Source: Faecalitalea cylindroides ATCC 27803 (GTDB lineage: Bacteria; Bacillota_I; Bacilli_A; Erysipelotrichales; Erysipelotrichaceae). Taken from it: 64,000 nucleotides of DNA. The translations under genes and the position numbers were made by a program. Shown piece after piece: positions 1-5,365 of the stretch (the stretch's first letter is position 1; the number at the start of each line of letters is the position of its first letter). The stretch is from contig NZ_KI271016.1 in the NCBI RefSeq assembly GCF_000469305.1, forward strand, positions 1 to 64,000. The letters are read 5' to 3'. The notes under the pieces were generated by a model that did not search any database, was not told where the DNA came from, and saw only the letters and a program-made list of their open reading frames with translations.

Positions 1-63
1 CGCAATCTTTGCCTTTTCAAGATTTCCTGCTATGAGTAATAACTGTATACGCTCCATGTCCAT
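1..63 (-). CDS. partial leftward ORF, unrecognised
   Basis: The first bases are open on the minus strand and begin MDMERIQLLLIAG if the ATG at 63-61 is used. The frame is open back to a TGA at 111-109 without another ATG, GTG or TTG. The ORF runs off the left edge, so its length is unknown. It lies downstream of the leftward ssb/mazF-like group and is probably part of the same mobile-element segment. An alternative 31-residue frame starts near 113 after a GAGGGCAGG sequence, so this could also be a decayed gene. No family is recognised. Confidence 0.25.
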   Translation of the reverse strand, partial: MDMERIQLLLIAGNLEKAKIA

Positions 64-181
64 CTGAATAAATGGATTCTTTTTTGTTTCTTCTTGATAA
101 AGTCCAACTCATTTTCCTGCCCTCTTATTTTACATACAGCTACCCTTGCCAATGTTATGAAAAAACCCTTGTTTTGCCTCG

Positions 182-260
182 TATATTGAAACTCGTTTTA
201 TTTTAACGAGGTATTGGTGAGGCATGTCCAAGGGCGAGACGAACCAATACGCTCAATATA
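182..260. other. nested inverted repeats, possible structured RNA or oriT
   Basis: Three nested pairings are visible. The outer arms are TATATTGA (182-189) and TCAATATA (253-260). Inside lie a hairpin with arms CTCGTT (192-197) and AACGAG (205-210) and a second hairpin with arms GTATTGGT (211-218) and ACCAATAC (243-250). Together they can fold as a three-way junction. The region sits between two leftward ORFs of a mobile-element segment and has no credible ORF. A structured leader RNA, small RNA or transfer/replication origin would all fit. No known RNA class is recognised. Confidence 0.45.
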
Positions 261-291
261 AGTATATCATTCTTTCATGAAATGCGATTTT

Positions 292-594
292 TCACGATTC
301 GTCTTTTTCCCTTGTCTGCCAGTAATACTTGTACTTCTCAGGTCTTTCGTGTCGCTTGTGCCATCTGTCATTTACAAGGACTTTCAAGACCATTTCTTCC
401 TCGATCAATACTTCTCTGTCTCCCTTGATTTCCAAGGCTTTCCATATGCCTTTCTTGTGCTTGTATAAAAGCTCACACACTCGAATGTCTTTCCCCTCGG
501 TAAAATATACATCCGACTGAACTATGTCTCCCTTTATCAACTCCTGCCCTTTATAGAGTTGATACTGTTCTTCAGGATATCTGTAAGGTCTCAA
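292..594 (-). CDS. small protein of unknown family, downstream of MazF-like gene
   Basis: A leftward ORF of about 100 residues starts directly after the mazF-like gene. The likely start is the TTG at 594-592, whose last two bases are shared with the upstream TGA stop (a TTGA overlap), so translation is probably coupled. The longer frame reaching to 780 only shadows the toxin gene. The product is rich in charged residues (Lys, Glu, Arg) with no membrane segment or signal peptide. It could be a partner of the toxin, but no antitoxin fold or DNA-binding motif is recognised. Function is unknown. Confidence 0.5.
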   Translation of the reverse strand: MRPYRYPEEQYQLYKGQELIKGDIVQSDVYFTEGKDIRVCELLYKHKKGIWKALEIKGDREVLIEEEMVLKVLVNDRWHKRHERPEKYKYYWQTREKDES

Positions 595-908
595 AGAATG
601 CCTAACTGCACCATGAGCGATGTTTTGACCTGCCTCAATTCTGCATCGCTTAGTGCACCCATTCTTCTGCCTACAGTGTCCTTGTCGATTGTCAAAATCT
701 GTTCGGTTCTTACCACTCCACAATGTGTATGCACGTGGCAAGGTAAGTCCATTCGTTTCATGCTTGTTGTCAATGGACATACCTGCACTGTGCTAGAACC
801 CTGATTCTGAAAATCGTTGCTAATGATGAGACATGGTCTGTTTTTGTCTAGTATAAAGTCATTGTACGTTGGTAAACTGCACCAATGTACATCTCCATAT
901 CTAACCAT
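591..908 (-). CDS. PemK/MazF-family toxin-like protein
   Basis: This 105-residue protein begins MVRYGDVHWCSLP, followed by a KNRPCLIISND segment. That is the N-terminal pattern of the PemK/MazF family, typically sequence-specific mRNA endoribonucleases, and the length is normal for it. The start is the ATG at 908-906 because AGGAGG lies just upstream (919-914); the longer frame to 962 runs into ssb. It follows ssb by 13 bases on the same strand. No recognisable antitoxin precedes it, which is unusual for a type II toxin. Activity is inferred from family only. Confidence 0.8.
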   Translation of the reverse strand: MVRYGDVHWCSLPTYNDFILDKNRPCLIISNDFQNQGSSTVQVCPLTTSMKRMDLPCHVHTHCGVVRTEQILTIDKDTVGRRMGALSDAELRQVKTSLMVQLGIL

Positions 909-921
909 CTCTCTATGCCTC

Positions 922-1380
922 CTAGAATGGATAATTGTAATTATCGTACTGGTTTGGGTCATAATATCCGTTGTCTGATTGACTGTATTCCTGACTGTCT
1001 GCTTGTTGCCCTTGTGCCTGCGTATTCTGTTGTCCTCGTTTTGTTTCCAAGAAGTGTATTTGATTTACCAACACTTCATTTACAGATACTGTGCTTCCCT
1101 GCTTGTTCTTATACGTTCTAGACTGGATTCTTCCCTCTACACCGATAAGAGAACCCTTTTTAAGATATTTTCCCATGTTCTCTGCCGTTTTGTTCCAAGC
1201 TACACAAGTAATAAAATCTACATCTTGCCCACTTTCGCCTGCTTTCATTCGGTTAACTGCCAAACTAAAGGTAACTGTGCTTTTGCCTGATGCTGTCTTT
1301 CTTAGCTCTACATCACGCACCAATCGCCCAAAACCACGCTTCTTTAGGGTCGTCCCCCTTTTTAGTATTGATTTGTTCAC
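922..1380 (-). CDS. ssb: single-stranded DNA-binding protein with altered N-terminus
   Basis: The body is a bacterial SSB OB-fold: GRLVRDVELRK, then VTFSLAVNR, DFITCVAWNKTAENM and GSLIGVEGRIQ, followed by a Gln/Asn-rich tail ending in Pro-Phe, the partner-binding tip. It would coat ssDNA during replication or conjugative transfer. The normal start (Met-Asn then a short hydrophobic strand leading into Gly-Arg-Leu) is missing. The frame instead enters from an unrelated Lys/Arg-rich stretch, and the best start is a GTG at 1380-1378 without a good ribosome-binding site. The 5' end overlaps the preceding small ORF in another frame, which suggests a deletion or fusion joint near 1330-1340. Confidence 0.8.
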   Translation of the reverse strand: MNKSILKRGTTLKKRGFGRLVRDVELRKTASGKSTVTFSLAVNRMKAGESGQDVDFITCVAWNKTAENMGKYLKKGSLIGVEGRIQSRTYKNKQGSTVSVNEVLVNQIHFLETKRGQQNTQAQGQQADSQEYSQSDNGYYDPNQYDNYNYPF

Positions 1381-1474
1381 AGTGATTAACTATATCTATA
1401 ATTTCATGAAACATTAATTCTTGTCTTGGTTTTATGGTGTTCCTTGCAAATTCTATTTTTTCTCTTGTGTTCAT
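1313..1474 (-). CDS. 53-residue ORF overlapping ssb, probable truncated gene
   Basis: The ORF starts at the ATG 1474-1472 after a good TTGGAGG ribosome-binding site and reads MNTREKIEFARNTIKPRQEL onward to a TGA at 1315-1313. Its last 68 bases overlap the start of ssb in a different frame. The product is soluble and charged and ends in an aromatic Trp-Phe-Trp segment, as if cut off. I read it as the 5' part of another mobile-element gene fused to a 5'-shortened ssb. It may now only deliver ribosomes to ssb. The family is not recognised. Confidence 0.5.
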   Translation of the reverse strand: MNTREKIEFARNTIKPRQELMFHEIIDIVNHCEQINTKKGDDPKEAWFWAIGA

Positions 1475-1501
1475 TTTTTCCTCCAAAGTATTTATAATCT
1501 G

Positions 1502-1523
1502 TTTACGACACTTTTACGACACT
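1502..1523. repeat. tandem 11-bp direct repeat near att site
   Basis: TTTACGACACT occurs twice head to tail (1502-1512 and 1513-1523), about 115 bp from the att-like repeat at 1640. Short tandem repeats beside an att core are typical of integrase arm-binding sites. That role is inference here. Confidence 0.45.
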
Positions 1524-1639
1524 TTTTTTAATATATTTATATCAATCTATAATAGCAAATAACCTATATTGTCTTGAAATATGCTTTATATATAGGCTTT
1601 TAACGACATGTACCAATTTATATTAAATTATTTTACTTT

Positions 1640-1656
1640 CCCTAAGAGTCCACCAT
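1640..1656 (+). repeat. att-like direct repeat, copy 1 (tRNA 3'-end fragment)
   Basis: CCCTAAGAGTCCACCAT matches the copy at 3905-3921 with one mismatch. It has the layout of a tRNA 3' end: last bases of a T-stem, a 7-base acceptor strand AGAGTCC, discriminator A and CCA. No complete tRNA lies around it. It is best read as an integration scar left by site-specific insertion into a tRNA gene, which should lie left of this window. Confidence 0.6.
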
Positions 1657-1718
1657 GTATTTGAAAATCACATTTATTAGTTAAATTGTTTATATTTCAT
1701 GTACATTTAGTGCAAATT

Positions 1719-1757
1719 AGGTGTTTGTCTGTTTATTATAGATGAACACCTTTTTTG
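1719..1757 (+). terminator. hairpin plus T-tract downstream of att copy 1
   Basis: AGGTGTTTGTCT pairs with AGATGAACACCT across a short AT-rich loop and is followed by six T. It lies downstream of the tRNA-end fragment, so it may be the old terminator of the tRNA or of another transcript. Confidence 0.55.
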
Positions 1758-1790
1758 TATCTTCTCAAGATAATATTTTCACAAGTTAAT

Positions 1791-1825
1791 TCGCAAGATT
1801 AACTATCTCCATTATAGAAGGAGAT
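1791..1825 (+). promoter_or_regulatory. islet promoter A, with hairpin that can mask the RBS
   Basis: TCGCAAG (1791-1797), 13 bases, then ATTATAG (1811-1817). The same motif and spacing recur at 3401 and 3782. ATCTCC (1805-1810), just before the -10 element, is complementary to GGAGAT (1820-1825), the ribosome-binding site of the following ORF. A long read-through RNA could hide the RBS, while RNA started at this promoter would lack the 5' arm. Confidence 0.55.
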
Positions 1826-1832
1826 GATATTT

Positions 1833-1943
1833 ATGAGAAAAAAGAGACACTTAAGAAAGGAACTAGAAGACCTATTATGGACAGGCTTTATTGGAGGATT
1901 ATTAATGCTCTCTATAATAAATGTATTAGTAATAGGAAGATAG
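1833..1943 (+). CDS. 36-residue membrane peptide
   Basis: ATG at 1833 follows AAGGAGAT with good spacing. The peptide begins MRKKRHLRKELEDLLWTGF and continues with a hydrophobic stretch of about 20 residues ending in Val-Ile-Gly-Arg. That gives a basic N-terminus and one predicted membrane helix. It has its own promoter (A). Small basic-hydrophobic peptides can be type I toxins, bacteriocin-like or membrane-complex subunits; nothing here decides between these. No homologue is recognised, but RBS, promoter and composition support a real gene. Confidence 0.55.
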   Translation: MRKKRHLRKELEDLLWTGFIGGLLMLSIINVLVIGR

Positions 1944-2034
1944 TTCCTCTATTTTTTTATCTTTATTTACAAAACTTGTGAAAATCTACTACCCCTCGGA
2001 CTTATGTGATATACTGAATTCAGGAGGGGAATAT

Positions 2035-2700
2035 ATGGATTTTATTAAGGCTATTCAAGGTATTAAACTCCCAGAAATTTCTCAAGAAGACATGATGAAA
2101 GTTTTGGATACATGCTATCAACAAGCAATTAATGGAATTCCGGGATCTAAAACATGTGAACAGTTAGCAGAAGAGTACACAAATCGTTATGATAGTTTAG
2201 AAAATGCAGCTAGACAATTTATTTCATGGCAAGTAGCAAAATGTGGTACTTCTGGATTTTTAACTGGATTAGGTGGATTAATTACACTTCCAGTTGCAAT
2301 TCCTGCTAACATAGCTAGTGTTCTTTATGTACAAATGAGAATGATAGGAACCTTGGCTATAATGGGAGGCTATAATTTGAATGATGATGAGGTTCAAACA
2401 TTGGTTTATATGTGTTTAGTTGAATCATCAATCGCAGATATTTGTAAACAAACAGGAATAAGAGTCGCAAATCAAATTACAGTCTCAATGTTAAAGAAAC
2501 TGCCCGGAACTGTTTTAACAAAAATTAATCAAAAAGTAGGCTTTAGATTAGTAACAAAATTTGGACAAAAAGGGGCTGTTAATCTTGTTAAAATGGTTCC
2601 TTTAGCTGGAGGACTAGTCGGAGGTGGAATAGATATATTTGAAACGAATCAAATCGCCGATAGGTCTTATAAGTTATTTATTGAAAAGAAAATTGATTAA
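2035..2700 (+). CDS. EcsC-family protein
   Basis: The 221-residue product starts at ATG 2035 after AGGAGGGGA; the frame extends upstream to 1978 without a second RBS. It shows EcsC-family features: a helical N-terminus, a long hydrophobic segment at about 74-110 containing GLGGLITLP, and a glycine-rich hydrophobic stretch VPLAGGLVGGGID near 188-200. EcsC proteins are poorly characterised and membrane-associated; the name comes from an ABC-transporter operon in Bacillus. Here the gene sits in a small mobile islet 13 bases before a lipoprotein gene, so the two are probably co-transcribed and may act together at the membrane. Confidence 0.7.
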   Translation: MDFIKAIQGIKLPEISQEDMMKVLDTCYQQAINGIPGSKTCEQLAEEYTNRYDSLENAARQFISWQVAKCGTSGFLTGLGGLITLPVAIPANIASVLYVQMRMIGTLAIMGGYNLNDDEVQTLVYMCLVESSIADICKQTGIRVANQITVSMLKKLPGTVLTKINQKVGFRLVTKFGQKGAVNLVKMVPLAGGLVGGGIDIFETNQIADRSYKLFIEKKID

Positions 2701-2713
2701 TGGAGGAAAATTT

Positions 2714-3394
2714 ATGAAAAAATTTTTAAGTAGTATATTTGCTATTACATTATTTTTAGGATTATCTGGATGTGGTTCATCAGGTGGTGAAGGTCAAACT
2801 GATCAAAATAATGAGCCAAAAGAATTAGTTATTGAGGAAAGTGGATATTATCTATCAAGTGATACTAGTCCATATGTTATGTATGGTGTTAAACTTACAA
2901 ATCCAAATGAAAATTATTATGTAAAGTTTCCTGTCATTTCAGTAACATCTTATGATGATGAAGGAAACATTTTGGGAACCAGCGAACAGACATTATTTAC
3001 AATTGCTCCCGGAGAAACCATTGAATTTGCTTCTCAAGCTGATTGTAATCAAGTTGCTCCAACTAATGTAGAATTTAAGGTTACTAATTTAGAAGAAGAT
3101 TATATCGAGGGTGATTGTCCAAAAGTCACTGAAGGAATTGAAGTTGTAGATGGAAATATTGTTCAGGATGGAAGTGGTATAGGATATCGAGCAACAGGAT
3201 TTGTAAAAAACAATAGAGATGAAGATATAGATAACGCAATGGTATCTGTTTTATTCTACAGTGGAGAAACCTTAGTAGGAGGACAAATGGGATTTGCTAA
3301 CAATATACCTGCGGGACAACAGGTTCCATTCGATAATTTCATTTATTCCGTTCCAACTTATGATTCATTTAAAATTGTTGCAATGGAATGGTAG
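2714..3394 (+). CDS. secreted lipoprotein, FxLYD-like domain
   Basis: A 226-residue protein with a lipoprotein signal peptide: Lys-rich start, hydrophobic core and lipobox LSGC with Cys20 as the lipidated residue, then a Gly/Ser/Gln linker. The start is ATG 2714 after TGGAGG; the longer frame to 2639 overlaps the EcsC gene. The C-terminal half has alternating beta-type sequence (TGFVKNN at about 160, then a VSVLFYSGETLVG stretch and IPAGQQVPF) resembling FxLYD extracellular domains. It is expected on the outer face of the membrane. The close link to the EcsC gene suggests a two-gene membrane module. The substrate is unknown. Confidence 0.75.
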   Translation: MKKFLSSIFAITLFLGLSGCGSSGGEGQTDQNNEPKELVIEESGYYLSSDTSPYVMYGVKLTNPNENYYVKFPVISVTSYDDEGNILGTSEQTLFTIAPGETIEFASQADCNQVAPTNVEFKVTNLEEDYIEGDCPKVTEGIEVVDGNIVQDGSGIGYRATGFVKNNRDEDIDNAMVSVLFYSGETLVGGQMGFANNIPAGQQVPFDNFIYSVPTYDSFKIVAMEW

Positions 3395-3400
3395 TCAATC

Positions 3401-3443
3401 TCGCAAGTTTTCCTCTCCCTATTATAGATAGAAAGAGAGGAAA
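3401..3443 (+). promoter_or_regulatory. islet promoter B, with hairpin that can mask the RBS
   Basis: TCGCAAG (3401-3407), 13 bases, ATTATAG (3421-3427), as at promoters A and C. TTTCCTCTC (3409-3417) is perfectly complementary to GAGAGGAAA (3435-3443), which holds the RBS of the next ORF. Read-through from the lipoprotein gene would therefore place the RBS in a stem. Confidence 0.55.
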
Positions 3444-3448
3444 TATTT

Positions 3449-3682
3449 ATGTTTAAAATCTTAAAAACTGTATTAAAAGAAAGATGAGAAACCAAGAACG
3501 AGACTTTATCAGATCGTATTGGTACCTACTGCACTAAGCTTGAATCAACTACAGTTTCTACAGCAGCTTGTATACTAGATTGTGCTATTGATGGTACTAA
3601 ATTAGGACTTGAGCTAATAGGAGGGACAGTAGTTGCATTACTATGTATAGGGGCACTAATATCTGACGATAAAGAAAGCTAA
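3449..3682 (+). pseudogene. small membrane protein interrupted by in-frame TGA
   Basis: ATG 3449 follows GAGAGG. The frame reads MFKILKTVLKER, hits TGA at 3485-3487, then stays open in the same frame for 64 more codons to TAA at 3680. The second part is cysteine-bearing and ends with a glycine-rich hydrophobic segment (IGGTVVALLCIGALI) and an acidic tail. No ATG, GTG or TTG follows the TGA in frame, so the distal part cannot start on its own. The simplest reading is a nonsense mutation in a 77-residue membrane protein. Stop read-through is possible but unsupported. Confidence 0.6.
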
Positions 3683-3781
3683 GTTTATCTTGGTTTTTTT
3701 GTTCATATGAATGGAGGGCTTTAGGACCATCTCTAAAAATCAATCGCAGAAAAAAAACTAGTCCTATTAATAGTTATTAAT

Positions 3782-3808
3782 TCGCAAGAAAAACTATTTG
3801 TATTATAG
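3782..3808 (+). promoter_or_regulatory. islet promoter C
   Basis: TCGCAAG (3782-3788), 13 bases, ATTATAG (3802-3808), the third copy of the motif in the islet. Flanking bases also match promoter A (ATTCGCAAG, AACTAT). It precedes a 17-codon ORF only, so it may be a remnant cut by recombination at the att repeat. Confidence 0.5.
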
Positions 3809-3818
3809 AAAAAAGAAG

Positions 3819-3872
3819 ATGAAGCACTTATATTTGTGGAAAAATCTTCTCAAAATCTTCTCACGCACCTGA
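3819..3872 (+). CDS. 17-residue ORF behind promoter C
   Basis: ATG 3819 reads MKHLYLWKNLLKIFSRT then TGA. A weak AGAAG lies close upstream. The reading frame crosses a tandem 11-bp repeat, so it may be accidental or the stub of a lost small-peptide gene like those behind promoters A and B. Support is mainly the promoter. Confidence 0.2.
   Translation: MKHLYLWKNLLKIFSRT
3841..3862. repeat. tandem 11-bp direct repeat near att copy 2
   Basis: AAAATCTTCTC occurs twice head to tail (3841-3851 and 3852-3862), 42 bp before the att-like core. This parallels the tandem repeat at 1502-1523 in position but not in sequence. An integrase arm-site role is inferred. Confidence 0.4.
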
Positions 3873-3904
3873 AAAGTCCTTTAGGTAAAGCATTGGTGCA
3901 GAAT

Positions 3905-3921
3905 CCTTAAGAGTCCACCAT
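3905..3921 (+). repeat. att-like direct repeat, copy 2 (tRNA 3'-end fragment)
   Basis: CCTTAAGAGTCCACCAT repeats the 1640-1656 sequence with one mismatch. The preceding GAAT fits the end of a T-loop, so the fragment spans T-loop end, T-stem strand, acceptor strand and CCA of a tRNA. A terminator follows at 3935. It marks the right border of the accessory DNA. Confidence 0.6.
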
Positions 3922-3934
3922 TTTTTTGTTCATG

Positions 3935-3958
3935 AGCCTTTGAATAAAGGCTTTTTTC
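3935..3958 (+). terminator. terminator after tRNA-end fragment
   Basis: AGCCTTT and AAAGGCT form a hairpin with loop GAAT, followed by a T-rich tract. It is placed as expected for the terminator of a tRNA gene whose 3' end is at 3905-3920. Confidence 0.65.
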
Positions 3959-4040
3959 TTTTATTATGAAAATCATAGAAACTTACTTTTAATTTTTTAA
4001 AGCGATTGATATAATATTTCCAAGTGGGAGGAACTTACGA

Positions 4041-5312
4041 ATGTCTGAAAACAAGGGGAAAACAGATCAAAATTCAGTGTCGAAAGAAGAAATAGATGAT
4101 TTTGCTCAGGCACTTTTAGATAGAAAAACAGAAATGGCATTATTTAAAGATATGCCTAAAGAAGAAAAAACACAGGATGTAAGTCAAAGAAAGCAAGCAG
4201 AACGCCAACTTTCCAGTGCTTTAGATATGCTTCGAAAAGAAAGAGGGCAGTTGCCGATTGAAGAAGAAGAAAGACGCTATACATTTCAACAGAGTCTAGA
4301 TGATTCTAATTTTGAAGAGGAAGAAGATTTTACAACTTATTCTTTAGGAAAAGATGACTTGATGAATGCTTCTTTGAAAAATGTTCATGATGCCTTAGAT
4401 GGTGATGTTGAAGTTGAAAATAAACCTATTCAAGAAGAAAGTACAAAAGAAGAAGCTGTAAAAGAACCAAAGAAGAAAAAAGAAAAGTTAAAAAAAGTGG
4501 ATCCAAACCGAAAGAAAAAGATCATTGCGATCATTGCATGCGTCGTTGTGGTACTTGGATTAATGGGAGCTTATGCTTATAAGATTTACATATATGATCC
4601 ACAGAATGTGGCAACAGAGGCCCAACTGGCTTCTTATGATAAATTAGTTGCCTATGCGGATGAATGGGACATGATGTCTGATGCGGAAAAATCGGAAATC
4701 TTGGATCTTAAGGAAGATTATGATTCGTTATTGGATAAACAAAAAACAGAAATAAATAGTTATTTTAAAGAACAGACAGGTCAAACTTTCAATGCGCTTT
4801 ATAAAGAATTAAAAGCTTTGAATGATGAGCAGGAAGATGAACAAAATCCTGATTATCAGGAAATTGTGGCTTATTTGACAAACTGGAGTTCAAAAACCGA
4901 TGATGAAAAGATGAATGTTGTCAATCTAAAAACAAAATATGATGGTCTCACAAGTAGTTTGCAAAAAAAGATTGATGACTTAAGTCGTGAACAGACACAA
5001 AAATCTTTCGGCGCTTTGTATACTGAATATCAGCAGTTACAACAACAGCAGCAACAAGAAGCTGAGGCAGCTCAACAAGCTGCAAATAATGAGCAGATTG
5101 CATATTATCAATCTTTGATAGATCAATATAATGCAAGCTTACAGGAATACACAGCTTATGCATCTACTCTTCAACAAGATCTAGAATATGCACAATCTAC
5201 AGGACAGGATACTACAGAAATCCAGTCACAAATTGATACAAACAATCAGCTAATTTCTCAAGCGCAAAGCACGATTGCTTATTATCAACAGTTGATTAAC
5301 GAATTACAATAA
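4041..5312 (+). CDS. single-pass membrane protein with duplicated coiled-coil domain
   Basis: A 423-residue protein with no recognised family. Residues 1-160 are highly charged and predicted cytoplasmic. Residues 161-181 form one membrane helix preceded by a Lys/Arg cluster. The rest is predicted outside the cell. Residues about 199-258 and 271-330 are two related copies sharing the order Val-Ala-Tyr, then Asp-Glu-Lys, then Leu-Lys-x-x-Tyr-Asp, then Glu-Gln-Thr and a final Leu-Tyr. A poly-Gln run (about 331-339) and a coiled coil follow. RBS is GGGAGG. A cell-envelope structural or scaffolding role is possible. Confidence 0.8.
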   Translation: MSENKGKTDQNSVSKEEIDDFAQALLDRKTEMALFKDMPKEEKTQDVSQRKQAERQLSSALDMLRKERGQLPIEEEERRYTFQQSLDDSNFEEEEDFTTYSLGKDDLMNASLKNVHDALDGDVEVENKPIQEESTKEEAVKEPKKKKEKLKKVDPNRKKKIIAIIACVVVVLGLMGAYAYKIYIYDPQNVATEAQLASYDKLVAYADEWDMMSDAEKSEILDLKEDYDSLLDKQKTEINSYFKEQTGQTFNALYKELKALNDEQEDEQNPDYQEIVAYLTNWSSKTDDEKMNVVNLKTKYDGLTSSLQKKIDDLSREQTQKSFGALYTEYQQLQQQQQQEAEAAQQAANNEQIAYYQSLIDQYNASLQEYTAYASTLQQDLEYAQSTGQDTTEIQSQIDTNNQLISQAQSTIAYYQQLINELQ

Positions 5313-5318
5313 TCATGA

Positions 5319-5345
5319 AGAGAAATCATTACTGGTTTCTCTTTT
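5319..5345 (+). terminator. terminator
   Basis: AGAGAAA (5319-5325) pairs with TTTCTCT (5336-5342), followed by a T run. Confidence 0.7.
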
Positions 5346-5365
5346 AAATTAGATGGAGTGATTTT

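Noticed and set aside
292-780. A 162-residue leftward protein covering the mazF-like gene's frame
   Set aside because: Its first 62 residues are the shadow of the toxin gene in another frame; the shorter TTG start fits the overlap.
1640-1656. A functional tRNA or tmRNA gene
   Set aside because: Only the last T-arm and acceptor bases are present. No D-arm, anticodon arm or tmRNA tag precedes either copy.
3449-3682. Selenocysteine or TGA-as-Trp reading of the in-frame stop
   Set aside because: The host uses TGA as an ordinary stop in many genes here, and no selenoprotein family or clear SECIS hairpin was recognised.
5041-5070. CAG/CAA-rich run as a microsatellite
   Set aside because: It encodes a Gln-rich stretch inside a coiled-coil protein with mixed codons, not a simple perfect repeat.
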